From an uncultured Aquabacterium sp. (GTDB taxonomy: Bacteria > Pseudomonadota > Gammaproteobacteria > Burkholderiales > Burkholderiaceae_C), in contig NZ_CANBCC010000002.1 of NCBI RefSeq assembly GCF_947366995.1, positions 95,236-159,235 of the forward strand: a stretch of DNA of 64,000 nucleotides, read 5' to 3'. The translations under genes and the position numbers were made by a program. Positions 29,161 to 38,447 of this stretch are shown piece by piece; positions within the stretch are counted from its first letter, which is position 1, and every line of letters begins with the position of its first letter. Under the pieces are notes generated by a model. That model worked only from the letters and a program-made list of their open reading frames with translations, had not been told where the DNA came from and searched no databases.

Positions 29161-29541
29161 TCAGGATGCGTCGAAGGCCGCCGGGATCCACGTCAGTTCA
29201 TCGCCGTCGATGGCCACCACATCGAAGCGGCAGGGCGGCCAGTCCCGCAGGGCCATCAGGTAGGTCTGCGCGCCGCGGATGCAGCGCCGCTGCTTGCCCC
29301 GGCCGATCGAAGCGGCCGCTCCGCCATGGTCGCGCCCGGTGCGCTGCCGCACCTCCACGAACACGAGCGTGCCGTCGCGGTCCCGCAGAATCAGGTCCAC
29401 CTCGGCGCCGGGCGCGCCCGGTCCGCGCGCCACCCGATAATTGCGCTCCACCAGCGTCAGCCCCTGCGCCAGCAGATGCTGCAGCGCGCGCTCCTCCGCC
29501 TCGTCTCCCCGGGATTTCGTCGTGACCTTCGATGCCAACAT
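29161..29541 (-). CDS. yraN: YraN/UPF0102-family protein
   Basis: GDEAEERALQHLLAQGLTLVERNYR...GAEVDLILRDRDGTLVFVEVRQRT. Confidence 0.93.
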   Translation of the reverse strand: MLASKVTTKSRGDEAEERALQHLLAQGLTLVERNYRVARGPGAPGAEVDLILRDRDGTLVFVEVRQRTGRDHGGAAASIGRGKQRRCIRGAQTYLMALRDWPPCRFDVVAIDGDELTWIPAAFDAS

Positions 29542-30445
29542 GCTGCTCCAGGCAGCCCGCCACGTGGCCGCCGGCCAGCAGTATCCCAAAGGCGCGCTCT
29601 ACCTGGTGCCCACGCCCATCGGCAACCTGGCCGACATCAGTCTGCGTGCCGTGCACGTGCTCGATCTGGTCGACGCCGTGGCCTGCGAAGACACCCGCGT
29701 CTCGGGTCAGTTGCTGCGCCACCTGGGTCTCGACAAGCCGCTGATGGCAGTGCACCAGCACAACGAGGTCGGCGCGGCCCAGCGCGTGGTGGCCCTGCTG
29801 CAGGAGGGCCAGCGGGTGGCCTACGTCAGCGACGCCGGCACGCCCGCCGTTTCCGACCCCGGAGCGCACCTCGTGGCCGCCGTGCAGGCCGCCGGGCTGC
29901 CGGTCGTGCCACTGGCCGGGCCCAGCGCCGTCACCACGGCACTCAGTGCCTCGGGCGATGTCCATGCCCAGGGCTTCCGCTTCCTCGGCTTCCTGCCTGC
30001 CAAAGGCGCGGCCCGCCAGACCGCGCTGCGCGAGGCGCTCTCGTCACAAGCCAGCCTCGTGCTGTTCGAGGCACCGCACCGCATCGCCGACCTGGCCACA
30101 GACCTTGCTGCCGTGTGCCCGGCGGGCACCATCACGCTGTGCCGCGAACTGAGCAAGCAGTTCGAAGAGATCGCGACCCTGCCCGTCGGGGGGCTGGCCG
30201 CCTGGCTGGATGCCGGCCCGCACCGACAGCGTGGCGAGTTCGTGCTGGTCGTCCACGCCTCGGTTGCGGCGCCCGACGAGGCAGAACTGTCCCTGGCGGC
30301 GCGGGCGCTGCTGGCCGAACTGGTCTGCCACATGCCGGTAAAGAAGGCCGCCGGCCTGGTGGCCGACGTGACGGGCCTGCCCCGCAAGGCGCTGTACGAC
30401 GCGGCCCAGCGTTGCCGGGACGAGGCCGACGCGCAGCCCGACTGA
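29540..30445 (+). CDS. rsmI: 16S rRNA (cytidine1402-2'-O)-methyltransferase
   Basis: GALYLVPTPIGNLADISLRAVHVLDLVDAVACEDTRVSGQLL...SDAGTPAVSDPG; a GTG at 29522 is an alternative start. Confidence 0.95.
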   Translation: MLLQAARHVAAGQQYPKGALYLVPTPIGNLADISLRAVHVLDLVDAVACEDTRVSGQLLRHLGLDKPLMAVHQHNEVGAAQRVVALLQEGQRVAYVSDAGTPAVSDPGAHLVAAVQAAGLPVVPLAGPSAVTTALSASGDVHAQGFRFLGFLPAKGAARQTALREALSSQASLVLFEAPHRIADLATDLAAVCPAGTITLCRELSKQFEEIATLPVGGLAAWLDAGPHRQRGEFVLVVHASVAAPDEAELSLAARALLAELVCHMPVKKAAGLVADVTGLPRKALYDAAQRCRDEADAQPD

Positions 30446-30618
30446 GGGCGATTGTGCCCACCCGCGCGGGTTAGAACACGGCCCGTTTGACGGCTTATAG
30501 CTTGTCTGCGGGGGCGGGCAAACCCGGGTTCTGCGGAGTTACCCTCAAACGACCGTTTTATTGCCCTTCAACAATGGGTTCCAACGGCAGCACTCGCTGC
30601 GCCACCAAGGAGACCCAG

Positions 30619-31569
30619 ATGATCCAGGCACTCACCCGCCGCCCCCTGTTGACCGCCTGCGCCCTGGCCGCGGCCGTCATGGCCATCGCCCCGGCAGCCC
30701 ATGCCACCACCACCGCCTCGAAGACGAAGCACCCCATCGTGCTGGTGCACGGCTTCATCGGGTTCGACAACATCCTGGGCATCCAGTACTTCTACGACAT
30801 CCCCAAGCAGCTGCGCGCCGATGGCGCCACGGTCTACATTGCGTCCGTCAACCCGTCGCAGACCACCGAATTCCGAGGTGAAGAGCTGATCCAGCAGATG
30901 AAGCAATGGGCGGCCAAGGACGGGGTCACCAAGTTCAACCTGATCGGCCACAGCCACGGCGGCCCGACCGTGCGGTACGCTGCCGGCACCGTGCCCACCA
31001 TGGTCGCCAGCGTCACCACCATCGCAGCCACCCACTTCGGCAGCAAGGTGGCCGACGACATCCTGGCCAACACCACGCCGGAAGGCGGCTTCGACAAGCT
31101 GGCCACAGCCGGCCTGCAACTGATCGGCTGGCTGAGCGGCAACAGCACTGCCAAGCAGGCCGACCTGCTCACGGCCCTCAACGCCCTTTCCTCGGAAGGC
31201 TCGGCCGCTTTCAACGCCAAGTTCCCGGTGGGCGCGCCCACCACGCCGTGCGGCAACGGCCCCGAGGTGGCGAGCGTCGCGGGCAACCCGATCCGCTGGT
31301 ACTCCGTTTCCGGCACCGCCGTGAAGACGAATGGCTGGGATATCTCCGACGCCATCCTCGGCGCCACGGCCAAGTACTTCGGCGACGAGCCGAACGATGG
31401 GCTGGTCTCGAAGTGTTCCAGCCACTGGGGCAAGGTCCTCAAGGACGACTACGCCTGGAACCACCTCGACGAGGTCAACCAGGTCCTGGGCATCGTGGGG
31501 CGCACCGCCCCCGATCCCGTCGCCTTCTACAAGGCACAGGCGAGCCGCCTGAAGCTGGCCGGCCTCTGA
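30619..31569 (+). CDS. Secreted triacylglycerol lipase (paralog 1; Pseudomonas/Burkholderia foldase-dependent type)
   Basis: Signal peptide; KHPIVLVHGFIGFDNILGIQYFYDIP; GHSHGG nucleophile elbow; NDGLVSKCSSHWG and NHLDEVNQ (Asp and His of triad). Confidence 0.92.
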   Translation: MIQALTRRPLLTACALAAAVMAIAPAAHATTTASKTKHPIVLVHGFIGFDNILGIQYFYDIPKQLRADGATVYIASVNPSQTTEFRGEELIQQMKQWAAKDGVTKFNLIGHSHGGPTVRYAAGTVPTMVASVTTIAATHFGSKVADDILANTTPEGGFDKLATAGLQLIGWLSGNSTAKQADLLTALNALSSEGSAAFNAKFPVGAPTTPCGNGPEVASVAGNPIRWYSVSGTAVKTNGWDISDAILGATAKYFGDEPNDGLVSKCSSHWGKVLKDDYAWNHLDEVNQVLGIVGRTAPDPVAFYKAQASRLKLAGL

Positions 31570-31575
31570 TCCCCC

Positions 31576-31599
31576 AAGCCCCTGGCAACAGGGGCTTTG
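31576..31599 (+). terminator. Intrinsic terminator-like hairpin between the two lipase genes
   Basis: AAGCCCCTG-gcaa-CAGGGGCTT-TG, 9-bp stem. Confidence 0.6.
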
Positions 31600-31717
31600 C
31601 CGCGGCGTCGGTTCGCCGCACCCCCCCGGCCTCAACCGTGTTGCAGGCCGAGGTCTCTCACGCCTGCATCTATAACGACATTCATTTAACGAATCCATCA
31701 ATCCTGAAGGAGCTCAC

Positions 31718-32665
31718 ATGATCCGCTCAACCGTCTGGCGCGCCGTTTCCCTGGCCGCCGCCGTGGCCGTGACCACCCTGGCCGCCGTTCCCGCCGCCCA
31801 CGCCGGCACCTATGCCAAGACCAAACACCCGATCGTGCTCGTGCATGGCTTCATCGGGTTCGACAACATCCTGGGCATTCAGTACTTCTACGACATCCCC
31901 AATAAGCTGCGCGACGAGGGCGCGACCGTCTACATCGCCTCCGTCAACCCTTCTCAGACCACCGAGTTCCGCGGTGAAGAGCTCGTCCAGCAGATGAAAC
32001 AATGGGCGGCCAAGGACGGGGTCACCAAGTTCAACCTGATCGGCCACAGCCACGGCGGACCGACCGTGCGTTACGCCGCCGGCACCGTCCCCGCCATGGT
32101 GGCCAGTGTGTCGACGGTCGCCGGCACCCACTTCGGCAGCAAGGTGGCCGACGACATCCTGGCCGGCACCACCCCGGGCGGCGGCTTCGACCAGACGGCC
32201 ACGGCCGGACTGAAGCTCATTGCCTGGCTCAGTGGCAACAAGACGACCAGCGATGCCGACCTGCTGACCGCACTCAAGGCCCTCAGCACCCCGGGCGCTG
32301 CCGCATTCAATGCCAAGTTCCCGGTCGGTGCGCCCACCACGACGTGCGGCACCGGCCCCGAGAGGGCCAGCATCAATGGCAACAGCATGCGCTGGTATTC
32401 GTTCTCCGGCACCTCGGTCAAGACCAACGGCTGGGACATCTCCGATGCCATCCTCGCCGAGACCGCCAAGTACTTCGGCACCGAGCCCAACGACGGGCTG
32501 GTCTCCAGGTGCTCGAGCCACTGGGGCCGCGTCGTGAAGGACAACTACACCTGGAACCACCTCGACGAGATCAACCAGGTGCTCGGCACCATCGGCACGA
32601 ACTCGCCCGACCCGGTGTCCTTCTACAAGCAGCACGCCAACCGCCTGAAGTGGGCGGGCCTCTGA
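31718..32665 (+). CDS. Secreted triacylglycerol lipase (paralog 2)
   Basis: Long near-identical blocks with paralog 1; GHSHGG, NDGLVSRCSSHWG and NHLDEINQ retained. Confidence 0.92.
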   Translation: MIRSTVWRAVSLAAAVAVTTLAAVPAAHAGTYAKTKHPIVLVHGFIGFDNILGIQYFYDIPNKLRDEGATVYIASVNPSQTTEFRGEELVQQMKQWAAKDGVTKFNLIGHSHGGPTVRYAAGTVPAMVASVSTVAGTHFGSKVADDILAGTTPGGGFDQTATAGLKLIAWLSGNKTTSDADLLTALKALSTPGAAAFNAKFPVGAPTTTCGTGPERASINGNSMRWYSFSGTSVKTNGWDISDAILAETAKYFGTEPNDGLVSRCSSHWGRVVKDNYTWNHLDEINQVLGTIGTNSPDPVSFYKQHANRLKWAGL

Positions 32666-32672
32666 TGAGGGT

Positions 32673-32707
32673 CTGACCGGAGGCGCCGCGCGGCGTCTTC
32701 CGGTCAG
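32673..32707 (+). other. Strong hairpin between lipase 2 and the foldase gene
   Basis: CTGACCGG-AGGCGCCG-cg-CGGCGTCTT-CCGGTCAG, long nearly perfect stem without a following U-tract. Confidence 0.6.
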
Positions 32708-32742
32708 CATGCCGAACTCAACCTCTGGACAGGAGCGCGCGG

Positions 32743-33669
32743 ATGGACATGCGCCTCAAACTCACCGCTGGCGTGGTCGCTGTGGCCGCGCTGGCTGCGG
32801 CGGCTTTCTCCCTGCGCCCTGCGGCACTGGGTGCGGGCCCCGACGGGCGCCCCGCGTCGTCATCAGACGGCTGGGCCATGATCAAGCCCGGGGCCGAGGA
32901 GGGCGCTCGGCCCGCCCCGGCTGCCGCCGTGATGACCCCCGAGCAGGTGCGCCAGCGCCTCTTCAGACACGGCTCGTTCGCCGGCACCGAGCCTTCGGGC
33001 GACTGGTGCGTGGCCCAGGGCAAGCTCGGCGCCTGTGCGGCACTGCGGCACCGCTTCGAGTACTACATCCTGGGCCTCGGTGAGGTCACCGTCGACGACC
33101 TGCGGGTGCTCGTGCTCGACGAGGCCAACCGCGCGCACGGCCACGCCCTGGCGCAACAGATCATCGCCGTGTGGGACAAGTACTGGCAGCTGCGTGGCCA
33201 CGCCTGGCGCAACCGATTCGACCAGAGTGACCGCCGCACCTGGCTCCCCGTCTTTGAAGAGCAGCGCATGGTGCGCCGCCAGATCCTCGGTGCCGACTGG
33301 GCCCAGGCCTTCTACGCCGACGACGAAGCCAGGTTCCAGGCGCACTACGCCCAGCTGGAATCCGGCCTGCCGCCGCCACCCGACCCCGGCGAGCCCGTGC
33401 CCCAGATGGCGCCCGGCAAGGATCCGGCCGCCGTTCACGCCGAGCGCGTCGCCCGCTACGGCGAGGCTGCGGCCACCCGCCTGGCCAAGGCCGACGACGA
33501 ATGGGCCGACTGGCAGCGTCGACTCGCTGCGGCCCGCCAGGAATGGCAGCGCCTTCAGGGCGCTACCAACCTGTCGGACAGGCAACGCCGGCAGGACATG
33601 GCCGACTACGTCAGCGCGCATTTCAAGCCAGACGAACACCTTCGCGTCCAGGCCTTGCTCAGGCTCTGA
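32743..33669 (+). CDS. lifO: Lipase secretion chaperone / foldase (Lif family)
   Basis: Single N-terminal TM segment; LRHRFEYYILGLGEVTVDDLRVLV corresponds to the Lif RXXFDY-type motif; directly downstream of lipases. Confidence 0.85.
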   Translation: MDMRLKLTAGVVAVAALAAAAFSLRPAALGAGPDGRPASSSDGWAMIKPGAEEGARPAPAAAVMTPEQVRQRLFRHGSFAGTEPSGDWCVAQGKLGACAALRHRFEYYILGLGEVTVDDLRVLVLDEANRAHGHALAQQIIAVWDKYWQLRGHAWRNRFDQSDRRTWLPVFEEQRMVRRQILGADWAQAFYADDEARFQAHYAQLESGLPPPPDPGEPVPQMAPGKDPAAVHAERVARYGEAAATRLAKADDEWADWQRRLAAARQEWQRLQGATNLSDRQRRQDMADYVSAHFKPDEHLRVQALLRL

Positions 33670-33733
33670 CACGCGCATCGGGACATACGCCCATCCCCGC
33701 GCGGCGTCATCCTGCCGTGCCTACAATGGCCCC

Positions 33734-35194
33734 ATGATCGCTGTCGACGCCACCATTGCCCGCCTCCAGACCGCCCGCGAGTTGCTGCTCGCTCCCTTCG
33801 GGCTGGACGAATCCACGCTGCTCAAGGCCCTGAAGGTCATCACCGAGCACCGGGTCGACGACGCGGACCTCTACTTCCAGTACACCCGCAGCGAAGGCTG
33901 GAGCCTGGAAGAGGGCATCGTCAAATCGGGCAGCTTCGGCATCGACCAGGGCGTCGGCGTGCGTGCCATCGCCGGCGAGAAGACCGCCTTTGCCTACTCC
34001 GACGACATCTCCGAAGCCGCGCTGCTCGACGCCGCCCGCACCGTGCGCACCATCGCCTCGGCCGGCCAGAGCCGCCGCGTCAAGGTCGGCGGCCACACCA
34101 TCGCGCCCAGCCGCACGCTCTACGGCGGCTTCGACCCCATTGCCTCGCTCGACAGCGCCGCCAAGGTGGCCCTGCTCGAAGACGTCGAACAGCGCGCCCG
34201 CGCCAAGGACCCGCGCGTGGTGCAGGTCATGGCCGGCCTGGGCTGCGAGTACGACGTGGTCCTGATCGCCCGTGCCGACGGCACCCTGGCCGCCGACGTC
34301 CGCCCGCTGATTCGCCTCTCGCTGACCGTGATCGCCGAGCAGGCCGGTCGCCGCGAGGTCGGCTCCTCGGGCGGCGGCGGTCGCTACGATCTCAGCTACT
34401 TCACGCCGGCCGTCACGCAAACCTACGTCGACCAGGCCGTGCACGCGGCGCTGGTCAACCTGGAAGCCCGCCCGGCGCCCGCCGGCGAGATGACCGTCGT
34501 CCTCGGCAACGGCTGGCCCGGCATCCTGCTGCACGAAGCCGTGGGCCATGGTCTCGAGGGCGATTTCAACCGCAAGGGCTCCAGCGTCTTTTCCGGTCGC
34601 GTCGGCCAGCGGGTGGCCGCCAAAGGCGTCACCGTGCTCGATGACGGCACACTGCCCGACCGCCGTGGCTCGCTCAACATCGACGACGAGGGCCAGCCCA
34701 CGCAGCGCACAGTCCTCATCGAAGACGGCATCCTGCGCGGCTACATGCAGGACGCCACCAACGCCCGACTCATGAAGACGGCCCCCACGGGCAACGGCCG
34801 CCGTGAAAGCTACGCCCACCTGCCCATGCCGCGCATGACGAACACCTACATGCTGGCCGGTGACAAGGACCCGAAGGAAATCGTCGCCTCCATCGACCGT
34901 GGCCTGTACGCCGTCAACTTCGGCGGTGGTCAGGTCGACATCACCTCCGGCAAGTTCGTGTTCTCGGCCTCGGAGGCCTACTGGGTCGAGAAGGGCCAGA
35001 TCCAGTACCCCGTCAAGGGCGCCACGCTGATCGGCAACGGCCCGGACGCCATGACGCGCGTCAGCATGATCGGCAACGACCTGGCGCTGGATTCCGGCGT
35101 CGGCACCTGCGGCAAGGAAGGGCAGTCCGTGCCCGTGGGCGTCGGCCAGCCGACCCTGCGCATCGACGGCCTTACTGTGGGCGGCACCGCCTGA
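33734..35194 (+). CDS. tldD: Metalloprotease TldD
   Basis: VDDADLYFQYTRSEGWSLEEGIVKSGSF...HEAVGHGLEGDFNRKGSSVFSGRVG...LMKTAPTGNGRRESYAHLPMPRMTNTYM. Confidence 0.96.
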   Translation: MIAVDATIARLQTARELLLAPFGLDESTLLKALKVITEHRVDDADLYFQYTRSEGWSLEEGIVKSGSFGIDQGVGVRAIAGEKTAFAYSDDISEAALLDAARTVRTIASAGQSRRVKVGGHTIAPSRTLYGGFDPIASLDSAAKVALLEDVEQRARAKDPRVVQVMAGLGCEYDVVLIARADGTLAADVRPLIRLSLTVIAEQAGRREVGSSGGGGRYDLSYFTPAVTQTYVDQAVHAALVNLEARPAPAGEMTVVLGNGWPGILLHEAVGHGLEGDFNRKGSSVFSGRVGQRVAAKGVTVLDDGTLPDRRGSLNIDDEGQPTQRTVLIEDGILRGYMQDATNARLMKTAPTGNGRRESYAHLPMPRMTNTYMLAGDKDPKEIVASIDRGLYAVNFGGGQVDITSGKFVFSASEAYWVEKGQIQYPVKGATLIGNGPDAMTRVSMIGNDLALDSGVGTCGKEGQSVPVGVGQPTLRIDGLTVGGTA

Positions 35195-35227
35195 CGCCCT
35201 CGCCACCCAATCACTTGCAAACAGCGC

Positions 35228-35257
35228 TTGACCGCGTTTCGCGTTCTCGTGCATAAT
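35228..35257 (+). promoter_or_regulatory. Candidate sigma70 promoter of the spc operon
   Basis: TTGACC-N18-CATAAT located ~215 nt upstream of rplN. Confidence 0.6.
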
Positions 35258-35268
35258 GCAAGGCTTCG

Positions 35269-35444
35269 CTGAACAAGCGGCAATGGCTTTGGCCTGGCAT
35301 CCCTCGCGGGTGCTTCGAGTTCCCGGAACGAATTCGAAGCACACGTGCTGCGGCAGGTGATCTACGAAGTCTGTTGCTTGTTCAGATCCGCCCGTTCTAC
35401 GGGCCCAAGACTGACCGTCCGTCGTTGCGCAAGTGGTTTGCGCA
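35269..35444 (+). ncRNA. Structured 5' leader of rplN (candidate cis-regulatory RNA)
   Basis: CTGAACAAGC/GCTTGTTCAG outer stem, GTGCTTCGA/TCGAAGCAC inner stem, GCCCG/CGGGC and TGCGCAA/TTGCGCA hairpins. Confidence 0.5.
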
Positions 35445-35471
35445 GCCGGCCGGGCCAAGTTGGGGTACACC

Positions 35472-35840
35472 ATGATCCAAATGCAATCGCGACTGGACGT
35501 CGCTGACAACACGGGTGCTAAGAGCGTCATGTGCATCAAGGTGCTCGGTGGCTCTAAGCGTCGTTACGCCGGTATCGGCGACATCATCAAGGTGAGCATC
35601 AAGGAAGCTGCACCGCGTGGCCGCGTCAAGAAGGGCGAGGTTTACAGCGCTGTGGTCGTGCGCACCGCCAAGGGCGTTCGTCGTCAGGACGGCTCCCTGG
35701 TCAAGTTCGATGGCAACGCCGCTGTGCTGCTCAACGCCAAGCTGGAGCCGATCGGCACCCGCATCTTCGGCCCGGTCACGCGTGAACTGCGTACCGAGCG
35801 CTTCATGAAGATCGTGTCGCTCGCCCCCGAGGTTCTGTAA
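35472..35840 (+). CDS. rplN: 50S ribosomal protein L14
   Basis: [33 protein letters not shown]. Confidence 0.98.
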   Translation: MIQMQSRLDVADNTGAKSVMCIKVLGGSKRRYAGIGDIIKVSIKEAAPRGRVKKGEVYSAVVVRTAKGVRRQDGSLVKFDGNAAVLLNAKLEPIGTRIFGPVTRELRTERFMKIVSLAPEVL

Positions 35841-35870
35841 TCCCTCGGTGCAACGCAAAGGACCGCTCAC

Positions 35871-36188
35871 ATGAACAAGATTCGCAAAGGCGACCAGGTC
35901 ATCGTTCTGACCGGTCGTGACAAAGGCAAGCGTGGCACCGTGGCCGCCCGCGTCGACGCCGACCACCTGTTGGTCGACGGCGTGAACGTGGCCAAGAAGC
36001 ACGTCAAGCCGAACCCCCTGAAGGGCACCACCGGCGGCATCGTCGACAAGACCATGCCCATCCACCAGTCCAACGTGGCGATCTTCAACCCTGCCTCTGG
36101 CAAGGCTGACCGCGTCGGCATCAAGCTCCTGGAAGACGGCAAGAAAGTGCGCGTCTACAAGTCCAGCGGCGAAGAAATCAAGGCTTGA
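35871..36188 (+). CDS. rplX: 50S ribosomal protein L24
   Basis: [26 protein letters not shown]. Confidence 0.98.
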   Translation: MNKIRKGDQVIVLTGRDKGKRGTVAARVDADHLLVDGVNVAKKHVKPNPLKGTTGGIVDKTMPIHQSNVAIFNPASGKADRVGIKLLEDGKKVRVYKSSGEEIKA

Positions 36189-36199
36189 CGAGGTTCCAC

Positions 36200-36751
36200 A
36201 TGGCTCAACAACAAGCTCGCCTGCAGAAGCTGTATCGCGAAAAGATCGTCCCCGAACTGATGACCAAGTTCGGCTACAAGTCGATCATGGAAGTGCCGCG
36301 CCTGACCAAGATCACCCTGAACATGGGTGTCTCGGAAGCCGTGTCGGACAAGAAGGTCATGGAACACGCCGTTGGCGATCTGACCAAGATCGCTGGCCAG
36401 AAGCCGGTCGTCACGATGTCGCGCAAGCCCATCGCCGGTTTCAAGATCCGCGAGAACATGCCCATCGGTTGCATGGTCACGCTGCGTGGCGCCACGATGT
36501 TCGAATTCCTGGACCGCTTCGTCACCATCTCGCTGCCCCGCGTGCGTGACTTCCGTGGTATCTCGGGTCGTTCGTTCGACGGTCGCGGCAACTACAACGT
36601 CGGCGTCAAGGAACAGATCATCTTCCCGGAAATCGAGTACGACAAGATCGATGCCATCCGTGGTCTGAACATCAGCATCACGACGACGGCCAAGACCGAC
36701 GACGAAGCCAAGGCGCTGCTGCAGGCTTTCAAGTTCCCGTTCAAGAACTGA
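36200..36751 (+). CDS. rplE: 50S ribosomal protein L5
   Basis: [47 protein letters not shown]. Confidence 0.98.
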   Translation: MAQQQARLQKLYREKIVPELMTKFGYKSIMEVPRLTKITLNMGVSEAVSDKKVMEHAVGDLTKIAGQKPVVTMSRKPIAGFKIRENMPIGCMVTLRGATMFEFLDRFVTISLPRVRDFRGISGRSFDGRGNYNVGVKEQIIFPEIEYDKIDAIRGLNISITTTAKTDDEAKALLQAFKFPFKN

Positions 36752-36759
36752 GGTTCACC

Positions 36760-37065
36760 GTGGCAAAAGTTTCCCTGAAGCAACGCGAAGAAAAGCGCGA
36801 AAAGCTGGTTGCCAAGTACGCGCAGAAGTACGCCGAACTGAAGGCCATCATCGATGACGCCAAGAAGTCGGAAGAAGAGCGCTACGCCGCCCGTCTTGAA
36901 CTGCAAAAGCTGCCCCGCAACGCGAACCCGACCCGTCTGCGCGCTCGCTGCAATCTGACCGGTCGCCCCCGTGGCACGTTCCGTCAGTTCGGTCTGGGTC
37001 GTACCAAGATCCGTGAATTGGCATTCGCTGGCGACATCCCCGGTGTCACCAAGGCGAGCTGGTAA
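36760..37065 (+). CDS. rpsN: 30S ribosomal protein S14 (zinc-independent form)
   Basis: 101 aa, GTG start; [34 protein letters not shown]. Confidence 0.98.
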   Translation: MAKVSLKQREEKREKLVAKYAQKYAELKAIIDDAKKSEEERYAARLELQKLPRNANPTRLRARCNLTGRPRGTFRQFGLGRTKIRELAFAGDIPGVTKASW

Positions 37066-37095
37066 TCCCAGCAGGGCACGAACAGGAGTTATCCC

Positions 37096-37491
37096 ATGAG
37101 CATGAGTGATCCCATCGCCGACATGCTGACCCGTATCCGTAACGCACAAATGGTCGACAAGACCAGCGTTTCGGTGCCGTCGTCGAAGCTGAAAGTCGCG
37201 ATCGCCCAGGTCCTGAAGGACGAAGGCTACATTGACGGGTTTGCCGTCACCGGTGAGGCTGCCAAGCCTGTGCTGGAAATTGCATTGAAGTACTACGCAG
37301 GTCGCCCGGTCATCGAGCGCATCGAGCGTGTGTCCCGCCCCGGTCTCCGCATCTACAAGGGCCGCCACAGCATTCCTCAGGTCATGAACGGCCTGGGCGT
37401 TGCCATCGTGACGACCCCGCAAGGTGTGATGACCGACCGCAAGGCTCGCGCTGCCGGCATCGGCGGCGAAGTGCTCTGCTACGTCGCCTGA
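37096..37491 (+). CDS. rpsH: 30S ribosomal protein S8
   Basis: [46 protein letters not shown]. Confidence 0.98.
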   Translation: MSMSDPIADMLTRIRNAQMVDKTSVSVPSSKLKVAIAQVLKDEGYIDGFAVTGEAAKPVLEIALKYYAGRPVIERIERVSRPGLRIYKGRHSIPQVMNGLGVAIVTTPQGVMTDRKARAAGIGGEVLCYVA

Positions 37492-37510
37492 TACTTGAGG
37501 AGCAATCGCA

Positions 37511-38044
37511 ATGTCCCGCGTTGGAAAAATGCCGATCGCCGTCCCTCAAGGTGTGGACGTGAAGATCACAGCCGAAGGCGTCACCATCAAAGGTGGCCTC
37601 GGTACCCTGACCCTGCCGGCCAATGGCCTGGTCACCGTGTCGCAAGACGGTGCCACGCTGAAGGTCGCGCCGGCCAATGATTCCGCTGAAGCCAATGCCA
37701 TGTCCGGCACCTTCCGCGCTCTGCTCAACAACACCGTCAACGGTGTGAGCAAGGGCTTCGAGAAGAAGCTGACCCTGGTTGGCGTGGGCTTCCGCGCCCA
37801 GGCTCAAGGCCAGAAGCTGAACCTGCAGATCGGGTTCTCTCACCCCGTGGTGAAGGACATGCCGGCTGGCATCAAGGTCGAGACCCCGTCTCAGACCGAG
37901 ATCGTGATCAAGGGCGCCGACCGCCAGGTCGTCGGCCAGATCGCAGCCGAAGTGCGTGCGTTCCGTCCGCCCGAGCCCTACAAGGGCAAGGGCATCCGCT
38001 ATGCGGAAGAGCGCGTGGTCCTGAAAGAGACGAAGAAGAAGTAA
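37511..38044 (+). CDS. rplF: 50S ribosomal protein L6
   Basis: [19 protein letters not shown]...[16 protein letters not shown]. Confidence 0.98.
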   Translation: MSRVGKMPIAVPQGVDVKITAEGVTIKGGLGTLTLPANGLVTVSQDGATLKVAPANDSAEANAMSGTFRALLNNTVNGVSKGFEKKLTLVGVGFRAQAQGQKLNLQIGFSHPVVKDMPAGIKVETPSQTEIVIKGADRQVVGQIAAEVRAFRPPEPYKGKGIRYAEERVVLKETKKK

Positions 38045-38058
38045 GGAGCTGATTCATC

Positions 38059-38418
38059 ATGGCAATGAGCAAGAAGGAACAGCGCCTGCGTCGTGCACGT
38101 CAAACCCGTGCCCGTATCGCTCTCCAAGGCGCCGTGCGTCTGACGGTCACCCGTTCGAACCTGCACATCTACGCTTCCGTGATTTCTGGCGACGGCACCA
38201 AGGTCATCGCGACCGCGTCCACCGCCGAAAAGGAAGTGCGCGAGCAGGTCAAGAACGGTGGCAACACTGTCGCTGCAGCCCTGATCGGCAAGCGCATCGC
38301 CGAGAAGGCGAAGGCCGCTGGCGTCGAGAAGGTCGCATTCGACCGCGCTGGCTTCCAATACCACGGTCGCATCAAGGCCCTGGCTGAAGCCGCGCGTGAA
38401 GCCGGCCTGCAGTTCTAA
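38059..38418 (+). CDS. rplR: 50S ribosomal protein L18
   Basis: [35 protein letters not shown]...[26 protein letters not shown]. Confidence 0.98.
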   Translation: MAMSKKEQRLRRARQTRARIALQGAVRLTVTRSNLHIYASVISGDGTKVIATASTAEKEVREQVKNGGNTVAAALIGKRIAEKAKAAGVEKVAFDRAGFQYHGRIKALAEAAREAGLQF

Positions 38419-38447
38419 GCCGCGTCGGCAACCGGAAGGAATTTCAA

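Noticed and set aside
30619-32665. Assembly duplication of a single lipase gene
   Set aside because: The two copies differ at many positions and have different signal peptides and flanks, so they are real paralogs.
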